Shown: positions 52,380 to 60,540 of the stretch, piece after piece
How positions within the stretch are numbered: the first letter of the stretch is position 1
Layout: every line of letters begins with the position of its first letter
Assembly: GCF_963931675.1 (NCBI RefSeq)
Contig: NZ_OZ007039.1
Coordinates: 273,501-337,500, forward strand
From: an uncultured Alistipes sp.
GTDB lineage: Bacteria > Bacteroidota > Bacteroidia > Bacteroidales > Rikenellaceae
Direction of reading: 5' to 3'
Length of the DNA stretch: 64,000 bases
Made by a program: the position numbers and the translations under genes
Notes under the pieces: model-generated
The model's database searches: none
What the model was told of the DNA's origin: nothing
What the model saw: the letters and a program-made list of their open reading frames with translations, nothing else

Positions 52380-54164
52380 ATGAAGATGAAAAACATAAGC
52401 ACCTATTTCACCCGGACGGCATATGCACTTCTGCTCCTTGCCGTGTCAGCGGGATGCGAAGCCTTTCCGACCGACGACAGCGGATTCACCCCCGAAACGC
52501 CCGAACTCTCCATCCGGGCGAACGAGGTGGAGAACGTGCCGCGCGAAAAAACGACCCTCACCATCCCCGTTGAATCGAACCTACCGTGGCGTGCAGGCAC
52601 GGATGCCAGTTGGATCTCGTTCGAAAAGGCCCGCGGAACAGGTGACGGAGACTGCATCATCTCCGTTGCACTCAACACCTCGCGCGACGAACGGACGGGG
52701 ACCGTCCGGATCTGGATCACGGACGATGCGGTCAAAACCTTCCGCATCACCCAGGCGCCGACCGTCGCCGGAGAAAATCCCATGGACTATTACGTCAAGA
52801 CGGACGGCGACGGTACGGCCGACGGACTGTCGTGGGCAAATGCTACCACACTCGAAAATGCCTTGAATATGGCGGTGTTTGGTGATAAGGTACACTTGGC
52901 TGCCGGGACATATACTCCCTACGCACCTGTAGCGGGCGGAAGCCTCGACAATGCGAGCGACAAAACGTTTGAACTGAACTCTAACATTACCCTCATCGGA
53001 GGCTATCCCTCCGATGCAACGGAAGGAGCCATATCCGCCCCCGCAGTCAATGAGACGATTTTCAGCGGTGAAACGGAAAACGGAACAGTATCTCATGTGG
53101 TCGTCGTAACTGCAGTTCCCGATCCCGATTTCCGATTGAAAATACAGGGGATTACGATCACTGGCGGAAAGGCACAGACCAACCGGAAAGTTACGATCAA
53201 CGGAACTTCGGTAGATGCCCGATCTGGAGGCGGTATTGTAATCGTCGCTTCGGCCGTCGACTTCGTAAATTGTAAAATCAAAGACAATACAGCACAGAAC
53301 AATGGCAATATCGTACTCCACAATGGATCGGATGTCAAATTCGAAAATTGTGTAATTTCGGACAATATCCACTCCGGCAATAACGGCGGCGCCGGTATTT
53401 ACAACGACACTTCCACGCTGACTGTCGATAACTGTACGTTTGAAAATAACCGTACCTCCCATTTCGGCACAGCAATCTATGCTGTCAATACCAATGCAAA
53501 GTCGTACAATTATATCTACAATTCGACCTTTACGAAGAATGTGGCCGATCACAACACTCGTCAAGGAGGTGCAATCTATGGTCGCGAAAACTCCGAAACC
53601 GTGATCGTTAACTCCACGTTTATGGGTAATACGGGCGGCAAAGGCGGTGCCATCGCTGTATACGGCGCAAATGGCAAGACGACGAAGTTAGACATTGTTA
53701 ACTGTACGATTACAGGTAATACGGCAAAGTCATACGGCGGGGGAATCAATATTTCCAACAGCTATTGCATCACGAGAATATACAATACGATCGTCTCAGG
53801 CAACAGCGATCCTAAAAACTCGGATCTTCAACTTGACGATGACGGCGGCCAAGCCGTGCTTTCCGCAGGACAGTCTTATGTCAACGGAAGTCAGATATAT
53901 GACGTCAATAGCATTCTTTTGCAGGATATATCATTCGATGCGGAAACGATGCTTGGTCCGCTTTCCGATAACGGAGGCAAGACACAAACCGTTGCACTGA
54001 AGGGACCGGATAATCCGGCTCTTACCAACGGCATGGGAGTGCCAATGTTGAGAGCATTGCAGATTGAATATTCACAGTGGATATCGAAAGATGTAATCAT
54101 TCTCGATCAACGCGGAGTAAGTCGTGACGGAAAGGCCGTGATTGGTGCCTGGGTCAACGAATAG
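52380..54164 (+). CDS. BACON-domain lipoprotein with right-handed beta-helix
   Basis: A 594-residue lipoprotein (lipobox VSAGC near residue 24). A BACON-like domain, typical of glycan-acting Bacteroidetes proteins, covers about residues 45-125 (ending TFRITQAPTV). A right-handed parallel beta-helix follows, starting with YVKTDGDGTADGLSWANAT and rich in Asn/Gly repeats such as VNCTITGNTA. This fold occurs in polysaccharide lyases and in surface adhesins. I see no catalytic motif. The second half is more AT-rich than its neighbours. Confidence 0.8.
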   Translation: MKMKNISTYFTRTAYALLLLAVSAGCEAFPTDDSGFTPETPELSIRANEVENVPREKTTLTIPVESNLPWRAGTDASWISFEKARGTGDGDCIISVALNTSRDERTGTVRIWITDDAVKTFRITQAPTVAGENPMDYYVKTDGDGTADGLSWANATTLENALNMAVFGDKVHLAAGTYTPYAPVAGGSLDNASDKTFELNSNITLIGGYPSDATEGAISAPAVNETIFSGETENGTVSHVVVVTAVPDPDFRLKIQGITITGGKAQTNRKVTINGTSVDARSGGGIVIVASAVDFVNCKIKDNTAQNNGNIVLHNGSDVKFENCVISDNIHSGNNGGAGIYNDTSTLTVDNCTFENNRTSHFGTAIYAVNTNAKSYNYIYNSTFTKNVADHNTRQGGAIYGRENSETVIVNSTFMGNTGGKGGAIAVYGANGKTTKLDIVNCTITGNTAKSYGGGINISNSYCITRIYNTIVSGNSDPKNSDLQLDDDGGQAVLSAGQSYVNGSQIYDVNSILLQDISFDAETMLGPLSDNGGKTQTVALKGPDNPALTNGMGVPMLRALQIEYSQWISKDVIILDQRGVSRDGKAVIGAWVNE

Positions 54165-54270
54165 GACATACCCAGAATTTGGAAACAGGCAATCTGCCGG
54201 AGCAAGAGGAAGCTGGGATATTCCGCCTCGTTTCGACAGATTGCCTTTATTATCAGTAATTCAAATAAAA

Positions 54271-55392
54271 ATGAAACGATCCTTATTTTTGTTATGCGCT
54301 GTTGTCCCGGTCCTGCTGTCCGCAACGGCGTTCGCTGCGAAACCCGCGAAAAAACAGCAGGAGGCCGAAAAGGTCGAAAACATAATCCTGATGATCGGTG
54401 ACGGAATGGGGCTGGCCCACGTCACGGCCCTGATGATCGAGAACGAATACCGCCCTATCCAAATGGAGCGGGCTCCGGTGACCGGATTCGTGAAGACCCA
54501 TTCGGCCAACAATCGTGTAACCGACTCGGCCGCCGCGGGAACGGCGTTCTCCACAGGCCGGAAAACCAACAACTCCCGGCTCGGGCTCGACAGCGCGGGA
54601 AACCGCCTGCACACCATCCTCGAAAAAGCCGATGCCCGCGGTATGGCGACGGGTGTAGTGGTTACCTCCGGAGTCGTCCACGCCACCCCCGGGGCATTCT
54701 TCGGCCATTCGATGGACCGCCGCAAATACAAGCAGGTGGCCCTCGGCCTGCTCGACACCGACATCGACGTGCTGATCGGCAGCGGCCGTCAGTATTTGGA
54801 GGAGGGTGATCCGAGCATCATCGGGAAGCTCGAAAAGAGGGGCTGCCTCGTGGTCCGAAGCCTCGAAGAACTCGACGACGTTTCCGAAGGCCGGGCCATG
54901 GCACTCTATCCGGGCGACAACTACGGCATCCCCACCATCGCCGAAGGCCGTTCGCCGGAATACCTCCCGCAGGCCACGGCCAAGGCCCTCGAAATAGTGA
55001 CGAACAACAGCCGCGGAAAAGGCTTTTTCCTGATGGTGGAGGGTTCGCTCATCGACAAGATGTGCCACGCCAACGACGCAGCGGGTATGCTCGCCGAAAT
55101 ACGGGATTTCGACAACGCCGTGGGTGTGGCCCTGGATTACGCCCAGGCACATCCCGGGACACTGGTAATCATCCTCGCCGACCATGAAACCGGCGGGCTC
55201 GCCATACCCTCGGGAAATGCTGATTTCCATCTGTCCGAAAGCGGCATCGGATATGTCTGGGGCAGCGTGAGCCACACCGCGTCGATGGTGCCGCTGTTCG
55301 CCTACGGGCCCTGCGCGACCCGTTTCGGAGGGGTATTGGAGAATGACGAAATAGGTCGAAGGATGCAAGAGGTCTTGGGATTGCAGCCATGA
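54271..55392 (+). CDS. Alkaline phosphatase of the phosphodiester locus
   Basis: A 373-residue exported phosphomonoesterase. I chose the ATG at 54271, which gives a signal peptide (to about SATAFA-A); a frame from 54142 would add 43 non-signal residues. Motifs are IGDGMG, TDSAAAGTAF with the Ser nucleophile, EGSLIDKMCHAND, LADHETGG and SHTASMVP. It differs clearly from the paralogue at 475-1569 (for example MCHAND for WAGHAND). In this locus it would strip phosphate from the products of the phosphodiesterases. It overlaps the next gene by 4 bp. Confidence 0.93.
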   Translation: MKRSLFLLCAVVPVLLSATAFAAKPAKKQQEAEKVENIILMIGDGMGLAHVTALMIENEYRPIQMERAPVTGFVKTHSANNRVTDSAAAGTAFSTGRKTNNSRLGLDSAGNRLHTILEKADARGMATGVVVTSGVVHATPGAFFGHSMDRRKYKQVALGLLDTDIDVLIGSGRQYLEEGDPSIIGKLEKRGCLVVRSLEELDDVSEGRAMALYPGDNYGIPTIAEGRSPEYLPQATAKALEIVTNNSRGKGFFLMVEGSLIDKMCHANDAAGMLAEIRDFDNAVGVALDYAQAHPGTLVIILADHETGGLAIPSGNADFHLSESGIGYVWGSVSHTASMVPLFAYGPCATRFGGVLENDEIGRRMQEVLGLQP

Positions 55393-56315
55393 ACATGAAA
55401 AAGACATTTTACATCCTCATACAGGCCGCCCTGCTCACCACAGGATGCTGCAATACGCCGGCGGACGATCCGTTGTCACGCACGTCCGACATGGCTGGAT
55501 GGTCGATAGACGTCGTAGCCCCCGGCTGCGTGTGGTACAACTATACGGGATTCTACCTCCCGACGGGAGCCAACCAGACTATCAACGTCCTCGAAATAGA
55601 CCTCTCGCACGGCGGATATTCGCTCTCGGTCGTACACAGCGAAGAGGCCGATTCGCTTTCGGCATTCGCCCTCCGCGCGGACGCCTTCGCCGGGATCAAC
55701 GGCTCCTATTTCGAACCCGGCGTATCGTTCGTGAAGACGGACGGGAAGGTCCGGCGCGAAGTGACCGTGGACAAAACCCACACCCGTTACTGGAAGCACG
55801 AAGGGGCATTCTTCCTCGATCCTGCCACGGGAAAGGCCGACATAGACTATGGCGACAACGCCTCCTACCTCGCCAGCACTTATTCCACCGTACTCTCGGG
55901 CGCCCCGATGCTGATAGCCGATTACGAACCTGTAGGCGAAACGTTTGCGGCAAATCCGGACAGCCTCGACCTGCGCACGCTCGACTACGAAGATTACCGC
56001 CGCCATCAGGGTGTGCGCCATCCGCGGGTGGCGATCGCACTGACCGAAGACGGCCGGGCGCTACTCATCACCGTCGACGGACGCTGGTGGACGTCATCGG
56101 GAATGACCGCGCAGGAACTGACCCGGATGCTTGTCCGGCATTTCAATCCCCGCTGTGCATTGAACCTCGACGGAGGCGGCTCGACCACGATGCTGATCGG
56201 AAACCGGGGCGTACACGACACCCATGTCGTGAACTTCCCCGCGGACAACAAACGCTACGACCACTACGGCCAGCGCGCCGTCAACAACGTGGTATTGGTG
56301 AAAAGGAACGATTAA
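55389..56315 (+). CDS. Phosphodiester glycosidase (NAGPA/DUF2233) lipoprotein, second copy
   Basis: A 308-residue lipoprotein (lipobox LLTTGC, about Cys19; start 55389 or MKKTF at 55395). NAGPA landmarks are INGSYFEPGVSF and LNLDGGGSTTMLIGNRGV. It overlaps the alkaline phosphatase stop (ATGA), so translation is coupled. It is diverged from the copy at 51415-52374, which suggests a different linkage or sugar. The transporter gene follows after 13 bp. Confidence 0.9.
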   Translation: MNMKKTFYILIQAALLTTGCCNTPADDPLSRTSDMAGWSIDVVAPGCVWYNYTGFYLPTGANQTINVLEIDLSHGGYSLSVVHSEEADSLSAFALRADAFAGINGSYFEPGVSFVKTDGKVRREVTVDKTHTRYWKHEGAFFLDPATGKADIDYGDNASYLASTYSTVLSGAPMLIADYEPVGETFAANPDSLDLRTLDYEDYRRHQGVRHPRVAIALTEDGRALLITVDGRWWTSSGMTAQELTRMLVRHFNPRCALNLDGGGSTTMLIGNRGVHDTHVVNFPADNKRYDHYGQRAVNNVVLVKRND

Positions 56316-56328
56316 CGCACGACATCCC

Positions 56329-57726
56329 ATGTTCGACAAAATAAAAACCTTTTACGGAATCAGCAAACCGGTTCCGCCGTTGCAGTGCGGCCCGAAGGAA
56401 CGGGACAGGCTCTACCGCAGGCTCCGCTTCCAGAGTTTTCTGGCCGGAACGGTCGGTTACAGTCTTTACTACGTCTGCCGCACCACGCTCAACGTGGTGA
56501 AGAAACCGATCATCGACAGCCATGCGCTGGATGCGCAGCAGTTGGGCATCATCAGCTCCGCGCTGCTCTTCGCCTATGCCGTCGGAAAGTTCGTGAACGG
56601 ACTGCTGGCCGACCACAGCAACATCAAACGTTTCATGGCGACCGGACTGACGGTTTCATTCATCGCCAACCTCTGCGTGGGACTGCTGGGTCTGTTCTCC
56701 GGCGGAGGGACCCTCGCCACGACGACCCTGTTCGTCGTCTTCGCCGTCCTGTGGGGCATCAACGGCTGGAGCCAGTCGATGGGCGCCGCCCCGGCGATCA
56801 TCGCGCTGTCGAGGTGGTATCCGCTCAAAAAGCGCGGCACCTATTATGGATTTTTCAGCGCCAGCCACAATCTGGGCGAAGCCATATCGTTCGTCTTCGT
56901 GGGACTCGTCGTGGGGTTCGCCGGATGGAAATGGGGATTCGTCGGGTCGGCCATTGCCGGAGCGATGGGCGTGGCGGTGATCCTGCTCTTCCTGCACGAC
57001 ACGCCCGAAAGCAAGGGACTGCCGCCGGTGGAGGTGCTCTCGGGCGAGGCCGGGGACGAAACGGAGGTGGAACGGGAATCGGTCGGCGCGGCCCAGAAAG
57101 CCGCGTTCGGAAACCCCTACATCTGGATACTCGCCCTGGCCAGCGCCTGCATGTATGTCAGCCGCTACGCCATAAATGGCTGGGGCGTCATCTTCCTCCA
57201 GGAGGTCAAAGGCTTCCCGCTGGCAACGGCGACCCAGGTCATCTCCGTCAACGCCTTTCTCGGCATCGCAGGGACGGTCTTTTCGGGATGGATGTCCGAC
57301 AAATGGTTCAACGGGAGCCGTTACAGTATCGCCGTGACGTTCGGCGTGCTTTGTTCCGTGTCGCTCGGTCTGTTCCTGTACTCCGGCTCAGGCATGTTCA
57401 TAAACATCCTTTCTATGGTCCTGTTCGGCATCGCCATCGGGGTCCTGATCTGTTTCGTGGGCGGTTTGATGGCCGTCGATCTGGTCCCGCGCCGGGCCAG
57501 CGGCGCAGCGCTCGGGATCATCGGGATCGCCAGCTATGTGGGTGCGGGGATTCAGGACATCATCAGCGGCGCCCTGCTCGACAAACACAAAACCGTCGTC
57601 GACGGCATCACGACACACGATTACAGCGTCGCATCGGTATTCTGGATCGCCGCATCGGTTCTGTCGTTCCTGCTGGTAGGGGTCGTCTGGCGCAAGGCGT
57701 CGAAAAACAACCGGCAGCCAAGCTGA
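56329..57726 (+). CDS. MFS organophosphate:phosphate antiporter (GlpT/UhpT family)
   Basis: A 465-residue inner-membrane transporter with about twelve hydrophobic segments. The YSLYYVCRTTLNVVKKPI segment in helix 1 and its arginine, GINGWSQSMGAAPAIIALSRWYPLKKRGTYYGFFSASHNLGEA, and the second-half YAINGWGVIFLQEVKG identify the organophosphate:phosphate subgroup. Substrates in the family are glycerol-3-phosphate, hexose phosphates and phosphoglycerate. It would import the sugar or glycerol phosphates released by the locus. Confidence 0.9.
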   Translation: MFDKIKTFYGISKPVPPLQCGPKERDRLYRRLRFQSFLAGTVGYSLYYVCRTTLNVVKKPIIDSHALDAQQLGIISSALLFAYAVGKFVNGLLADHSNIKRFMATGLTVSFIANLCVGLLGLFSGGGTLATTTLFVVFAVLWGINGWSQSMGAAPAIIALSRWYPLKKRGTYYGFFSASHNLGEAISFVFVGLVVGFAGWKWGFVGSAIAGAMGVAVILLFLHDTPESKGLPPVEVLSGEAGDETEVERESVGAAQKAAFGNPYIWILALASACMYVSRYAINGWGVIFLQEVKGFPLATATQVISVNAFLGIAGTVFSGWMSDKWFNGSRYSIAVTFGVLCSVSLGLFLYSGSGMFINILSMVLFGIAIGVLICFVGGLMAVDLVPRRASGAALGIIGIASYVGAGIQDIISGALLDKHKTVVDGITTHDYSVASVFWIAASVLSFLLVGVVWRKASKNNRQPS

Positions 57727-57782
57727 ATGAAAACGGCACGGCATACGTCACATAAATCGTAAATCAAACTATTTCCTCCGAC

Positions 57783-59462
57783 ATGAAAAAATCACTATTC
57801 CCATTTTTCGTCATCACCTTGCTCTGTGCTACGGCAGCATACGCCCAGCGCGGGCCCGAATGGCTCAAAAACGCCGTGATCTACCACATCTACCCCTCGA
57901 GTTTTCAAGATAGCGACGGCGACGGCATCGGCGACCTCGAAGGCATCCGCAGCCGGCTCGATTACGTGAAAGCCTGCGGGTTCAACACCATCTGGCTGAG
58001 TCCTGTTTTCGAAAGTCCGTTTGAAGACGGCGGTTACGATATCACCGACTACTACAAAGTAGACCCGCGTTTCGGAACCAACACGCAATTGGTCGAGTTG
58101 ATTCGCGATGCACATGCGAAGGGAATCCGCATCTGCCTCGACCTCGTGGCCGGACATACGTCGGATAAACACCCGTGGTTCCGCCAGTCACGCAGCGCCG
58201 ACACGAATCTGCAATACAGCGATTACTACATCTGGAGCGATTCGAAATCGAGCTTTCCGACCAAGAAGTTCGTGAAGAGCGATGCACCCCGCAACGGCAA
58301 TTTCCTGAAAAACTATTTTGAAGTCCAACCCGCTCTCAACTACGGTTACGCCCATCCCGATCCCGACGAACCCTGGCAGCAGGGATATGACGATCCCGGG
58401 CCGAGAGCCGTACGGCAGGAGATCAAGAACATCATGGCCTTCTGGATGGACAAGGGCGTGGATGGATTCCGCTGCGACATGGCGATGAGCCTGGTGAAAA
58501 ATGACGACCGGAACCACACGGCCACCGTCCGCCTGTGGCACGAAATGCGCGAATGGATCGACGCCCGCTATCCCGAGTGCATCCTCATATCGGAATGGAG
58601 CCAGCCCAGCGAAGCCATCCCTGCGGGTTTCCATGTCGACCTGATTATCCACAACGGCGCAGGTTCCGACATGTACAGTCCGCTGATTTGCAATACCAAC
58701 GACAAAAATCAACCGACCGTTTGTTATTTCGATCGCGCAGGCAAAGGACAAATCCGCAGTTTCGTCGATCGTTATACGAAGGAGTGGCATGCCACACGCG
58801 AACAAGGTTATCTCTCGATGCCCACATGCAGCCACGACATCTGGCGCCTGAACCGCAATCAGCGCAATACACCTGAAGAACTGAAAGTCACGATGACCTT
58901 CTTCCTGCTCATGCCGTGGGTGCCGACCGTCTATTACGGCGAGGAAATCGGCATGCGCAACATAGAGGACGCTCCCATCAAGGAGGGAAGTTTCGCGAGA
59001 CGCAATCGTAGCAGCTGTCGCACGCCGATGCAGTGGGATGCGACGCCTAACGCAGGATTTTCGACGGCCGACGCCGCGAATATCTTCCTGCCGGTCGATC
59101 CCGATCCGGCGCGGCCGACCGTAGCGGCACAGATCGACGATCCGCACTCGCTGCTCTCCTACACGCGCGGCCTGCTGGCCCTGCGCGCCGCGACCCCGGC
59201 TTTGGGGACTTCGGGCGACTGGCGCTATGTCAGTGACCCTAATCATCCCTATCCGATGGTTTATGCCCGCGAATCTGCAGGGGAGAAATATATCGTAGTG
59301 CTCAATCCTTCGGCACAACGTGCTACGGCACAATTCCCCGAAGAAGGCGCCGTCGCAGAAATCGTCTATGGCAGCGGAGTGCCGGCACGCTATACGGTTC
59401 GCAAAGATCTGGCATCCGTCAAGGCGGAACCGGTGTCCGCTACCGTGTTGCGCATGAAATGA
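57783..59462 (+). CDS. GH13-family alpha-glycosidase, secreted
   Basis: A 559-residue exported enzyme of glycoside hydrolase family 13 (signal to about AYAQ-R, residue 22). The barrel starts with AVIYHIYPSSFQDSDGDGIGDL, with a likely calcium site. Catalytic residues are nucleophile Asp232 (FRCDMA), acid/base Glu271 (ISEWSQ) and Asp352 (CSHDIW). Region I reads DLVAGHTSDKHPWF, with Gly where most GH13 enzymes have Asn. The C-terminal beta domain is present. It acts on alpha-glucosidic bonds; in this locus it may remove alpha-glucose substituents. It is the last gene of the locus. Confidence 0.9.
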   Translation: MKKSLFPFFVITLLCATAAYAQRGPEWLKNAVIYHIYPSSFQDSDGDGIGDLEGIRSRLDYVKACGFNTIWLSPVFESPFEDGGYDITDYYKVDPRFGTNTQLVELIRDAHAKGIRICLDLVAGHTSDKHPWFRQSRSADTNLQYSDYYIWSDSKSSFPTKKFVKSDAPRNGNFLKNYFEVQPALNYGYAHPDPDEPWQQGYDDPGPRAVRQEIKNIMAFWMDKGVDGFRCDMAMSLVKNDDRNHTATVRLWHEMREWIDARYPECILISEWSQPSEAIPAGFHVDLIIHNGAGSDMYSPLICNTNDKNQPTVCYFDRAGKGQIRSFVDRYTKEWHATREQGYLSMPTCSHDIWRLNRNQRNTPEELKVTMTFFLLMPWVPTVYYGEEIGMRNIEDAPIKEGSFARRNRSSCRTPMQWDATPNAGFSTADAANIFLPVDPDPARPTVAAQIDDPHSLLSYTRGLLALRAATPALGTSGDWRYVSDPNHPYPMVYARESAGEKYIVVLNPSAQRATAQFPEEGAVAEIVYGSGVPARYTVRKDLASVKAEPVSATVLRMK

Positions 59463-59602
59463 CTTGCCATTCTACGACATTGTTTCATTTTAACCATTCT
59501 CTTTGAACCGATATAAGAGTTTGAACAGCACACATGATCTTTCAACTGTATGTATATGTCAGACTCGTATGATGCAGTATTGGGAATGACATACAAGACT
59601 GC

Positions 59603-59639
59603 CAACGAGCCCCGGAGCAAATATCTCCGAGGCTCGTTG
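59603..59639 (+). terminator. Probable terminator of the phosphodiester locus
   Basis: A 15-bp stem with one mismatch (59603-59617 with 59625-59639) lies 140 bp after the GH13 gene. There is no strong T-run, so termination efficiency is uncertain. Confidence 0.5.
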
Positions 59640-60454
59640 TATCCAAGTTTCAGAAGATCCAGGAACCTCCTGCGAATTTTCAAAATACGATTATATGAAA
59701 TAAATCAATACTCAATATTGAAAACTCAAAAAATGAATAGAGATGTTACAGAATATCCGATCCTTTTGAAAAAATAGTTTTTATCCTTTTTCCGCGTTTT
59801 TCGCGGCCGTGTCCCTTGTCCCCTCAGAACACAAACAAGCTTATACGACATACAAATACCATGTCAACTATATTCAGTTTTGCTGCGCCCAGAAAATTTA
59901 AGCCGGCGAGTACACTTCATAGGCTGACCAAAAGAGAATTCGTCTGATAAGTATCCGTGCGAGATCTGTAAAAAGCCTTCGAAAATGGGATTGTTGCTTC
60001 GAACCGCCGTCACATTTCCAGAATTGGAAATAAAAAGGGTTTGGTTGAGAACCAGCCATCAGGACATAGATGCAGTAAAAATATCAAATCACCGAAATCT
60101 CAGGTTTATTTAGCAGAGCAATTTACTTCCACATACCTCATGAAAATAACTGTTTCGATGTAGGGACTCGAGGTTGGATGATGTCTCGACAGTTAACAAC
60201 CTATTCTGGCAATGTTTGCAGAAATTCGCCTGGATATTCAACGTTATGATTAACAACCTCAATCACTATAAGGACTATTTTTCAATTCAAGGCAATGCAT
60301 TTCAGAAACCATGAGACATAATAGCAAATTTGTAATTTGCCTATCCCGAAATTTTTTCATACCTTGCAATAGGTTATTTGAAATGCGGTATTTGAGCGCA
60401 AGACGCTGAAAACAAACCGTTGCTTTCTCGTTACCTACTCTCCTATACAAAAAT

Positions 60455-60484
60455 GTAACGACTCGATAAATCAAGTCGTTACAT
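60455..60484 (-). terminator. Terminator-like hairpin downstream of DUF4301
   Basis: A perfect 10-bp stem TGTAACGACT/AGTCGTTACA with a 10-nt loop, followed on the reverse strand by five T. It may end the DUF4301 transcript, or be the end of an island transcript. Confidence 0.6.
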
Positions 60485-60508
60485 CATTATAATCCCGAAC
60501 CTCGACAG

Positions 60509-60522
60509 AACCGGGGCGTTTC
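60509..60522. terminator. Right arm of a split bidirectional terminator
   Basis: GAACCGGGGCGTTT is the exact complement of 39199-39212. It lies 18 bp beyond the DUF4301 stop, just as the left arm lies about 20 bp beyond the Crp/Fnr stop. No local partner arm is seen. Confidence 0.5.
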
Positions 60523-60540
60523 GCCTCTGAATGCACGCGG

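Larger units (their letters stand above)
59463..60540. other. AT-rich non-coding region at the right end of the island
   Basis: A 1078-bp stretch with no gene I can support on either strand. It is far more AT-rich than the flanks. It holds two hairpins (59603-59639 and 60455-60484) and, at its right edge, a GC-rich terminator arm. It could be the remains of decayed genes of a mobile element. Confidence 0.55.
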
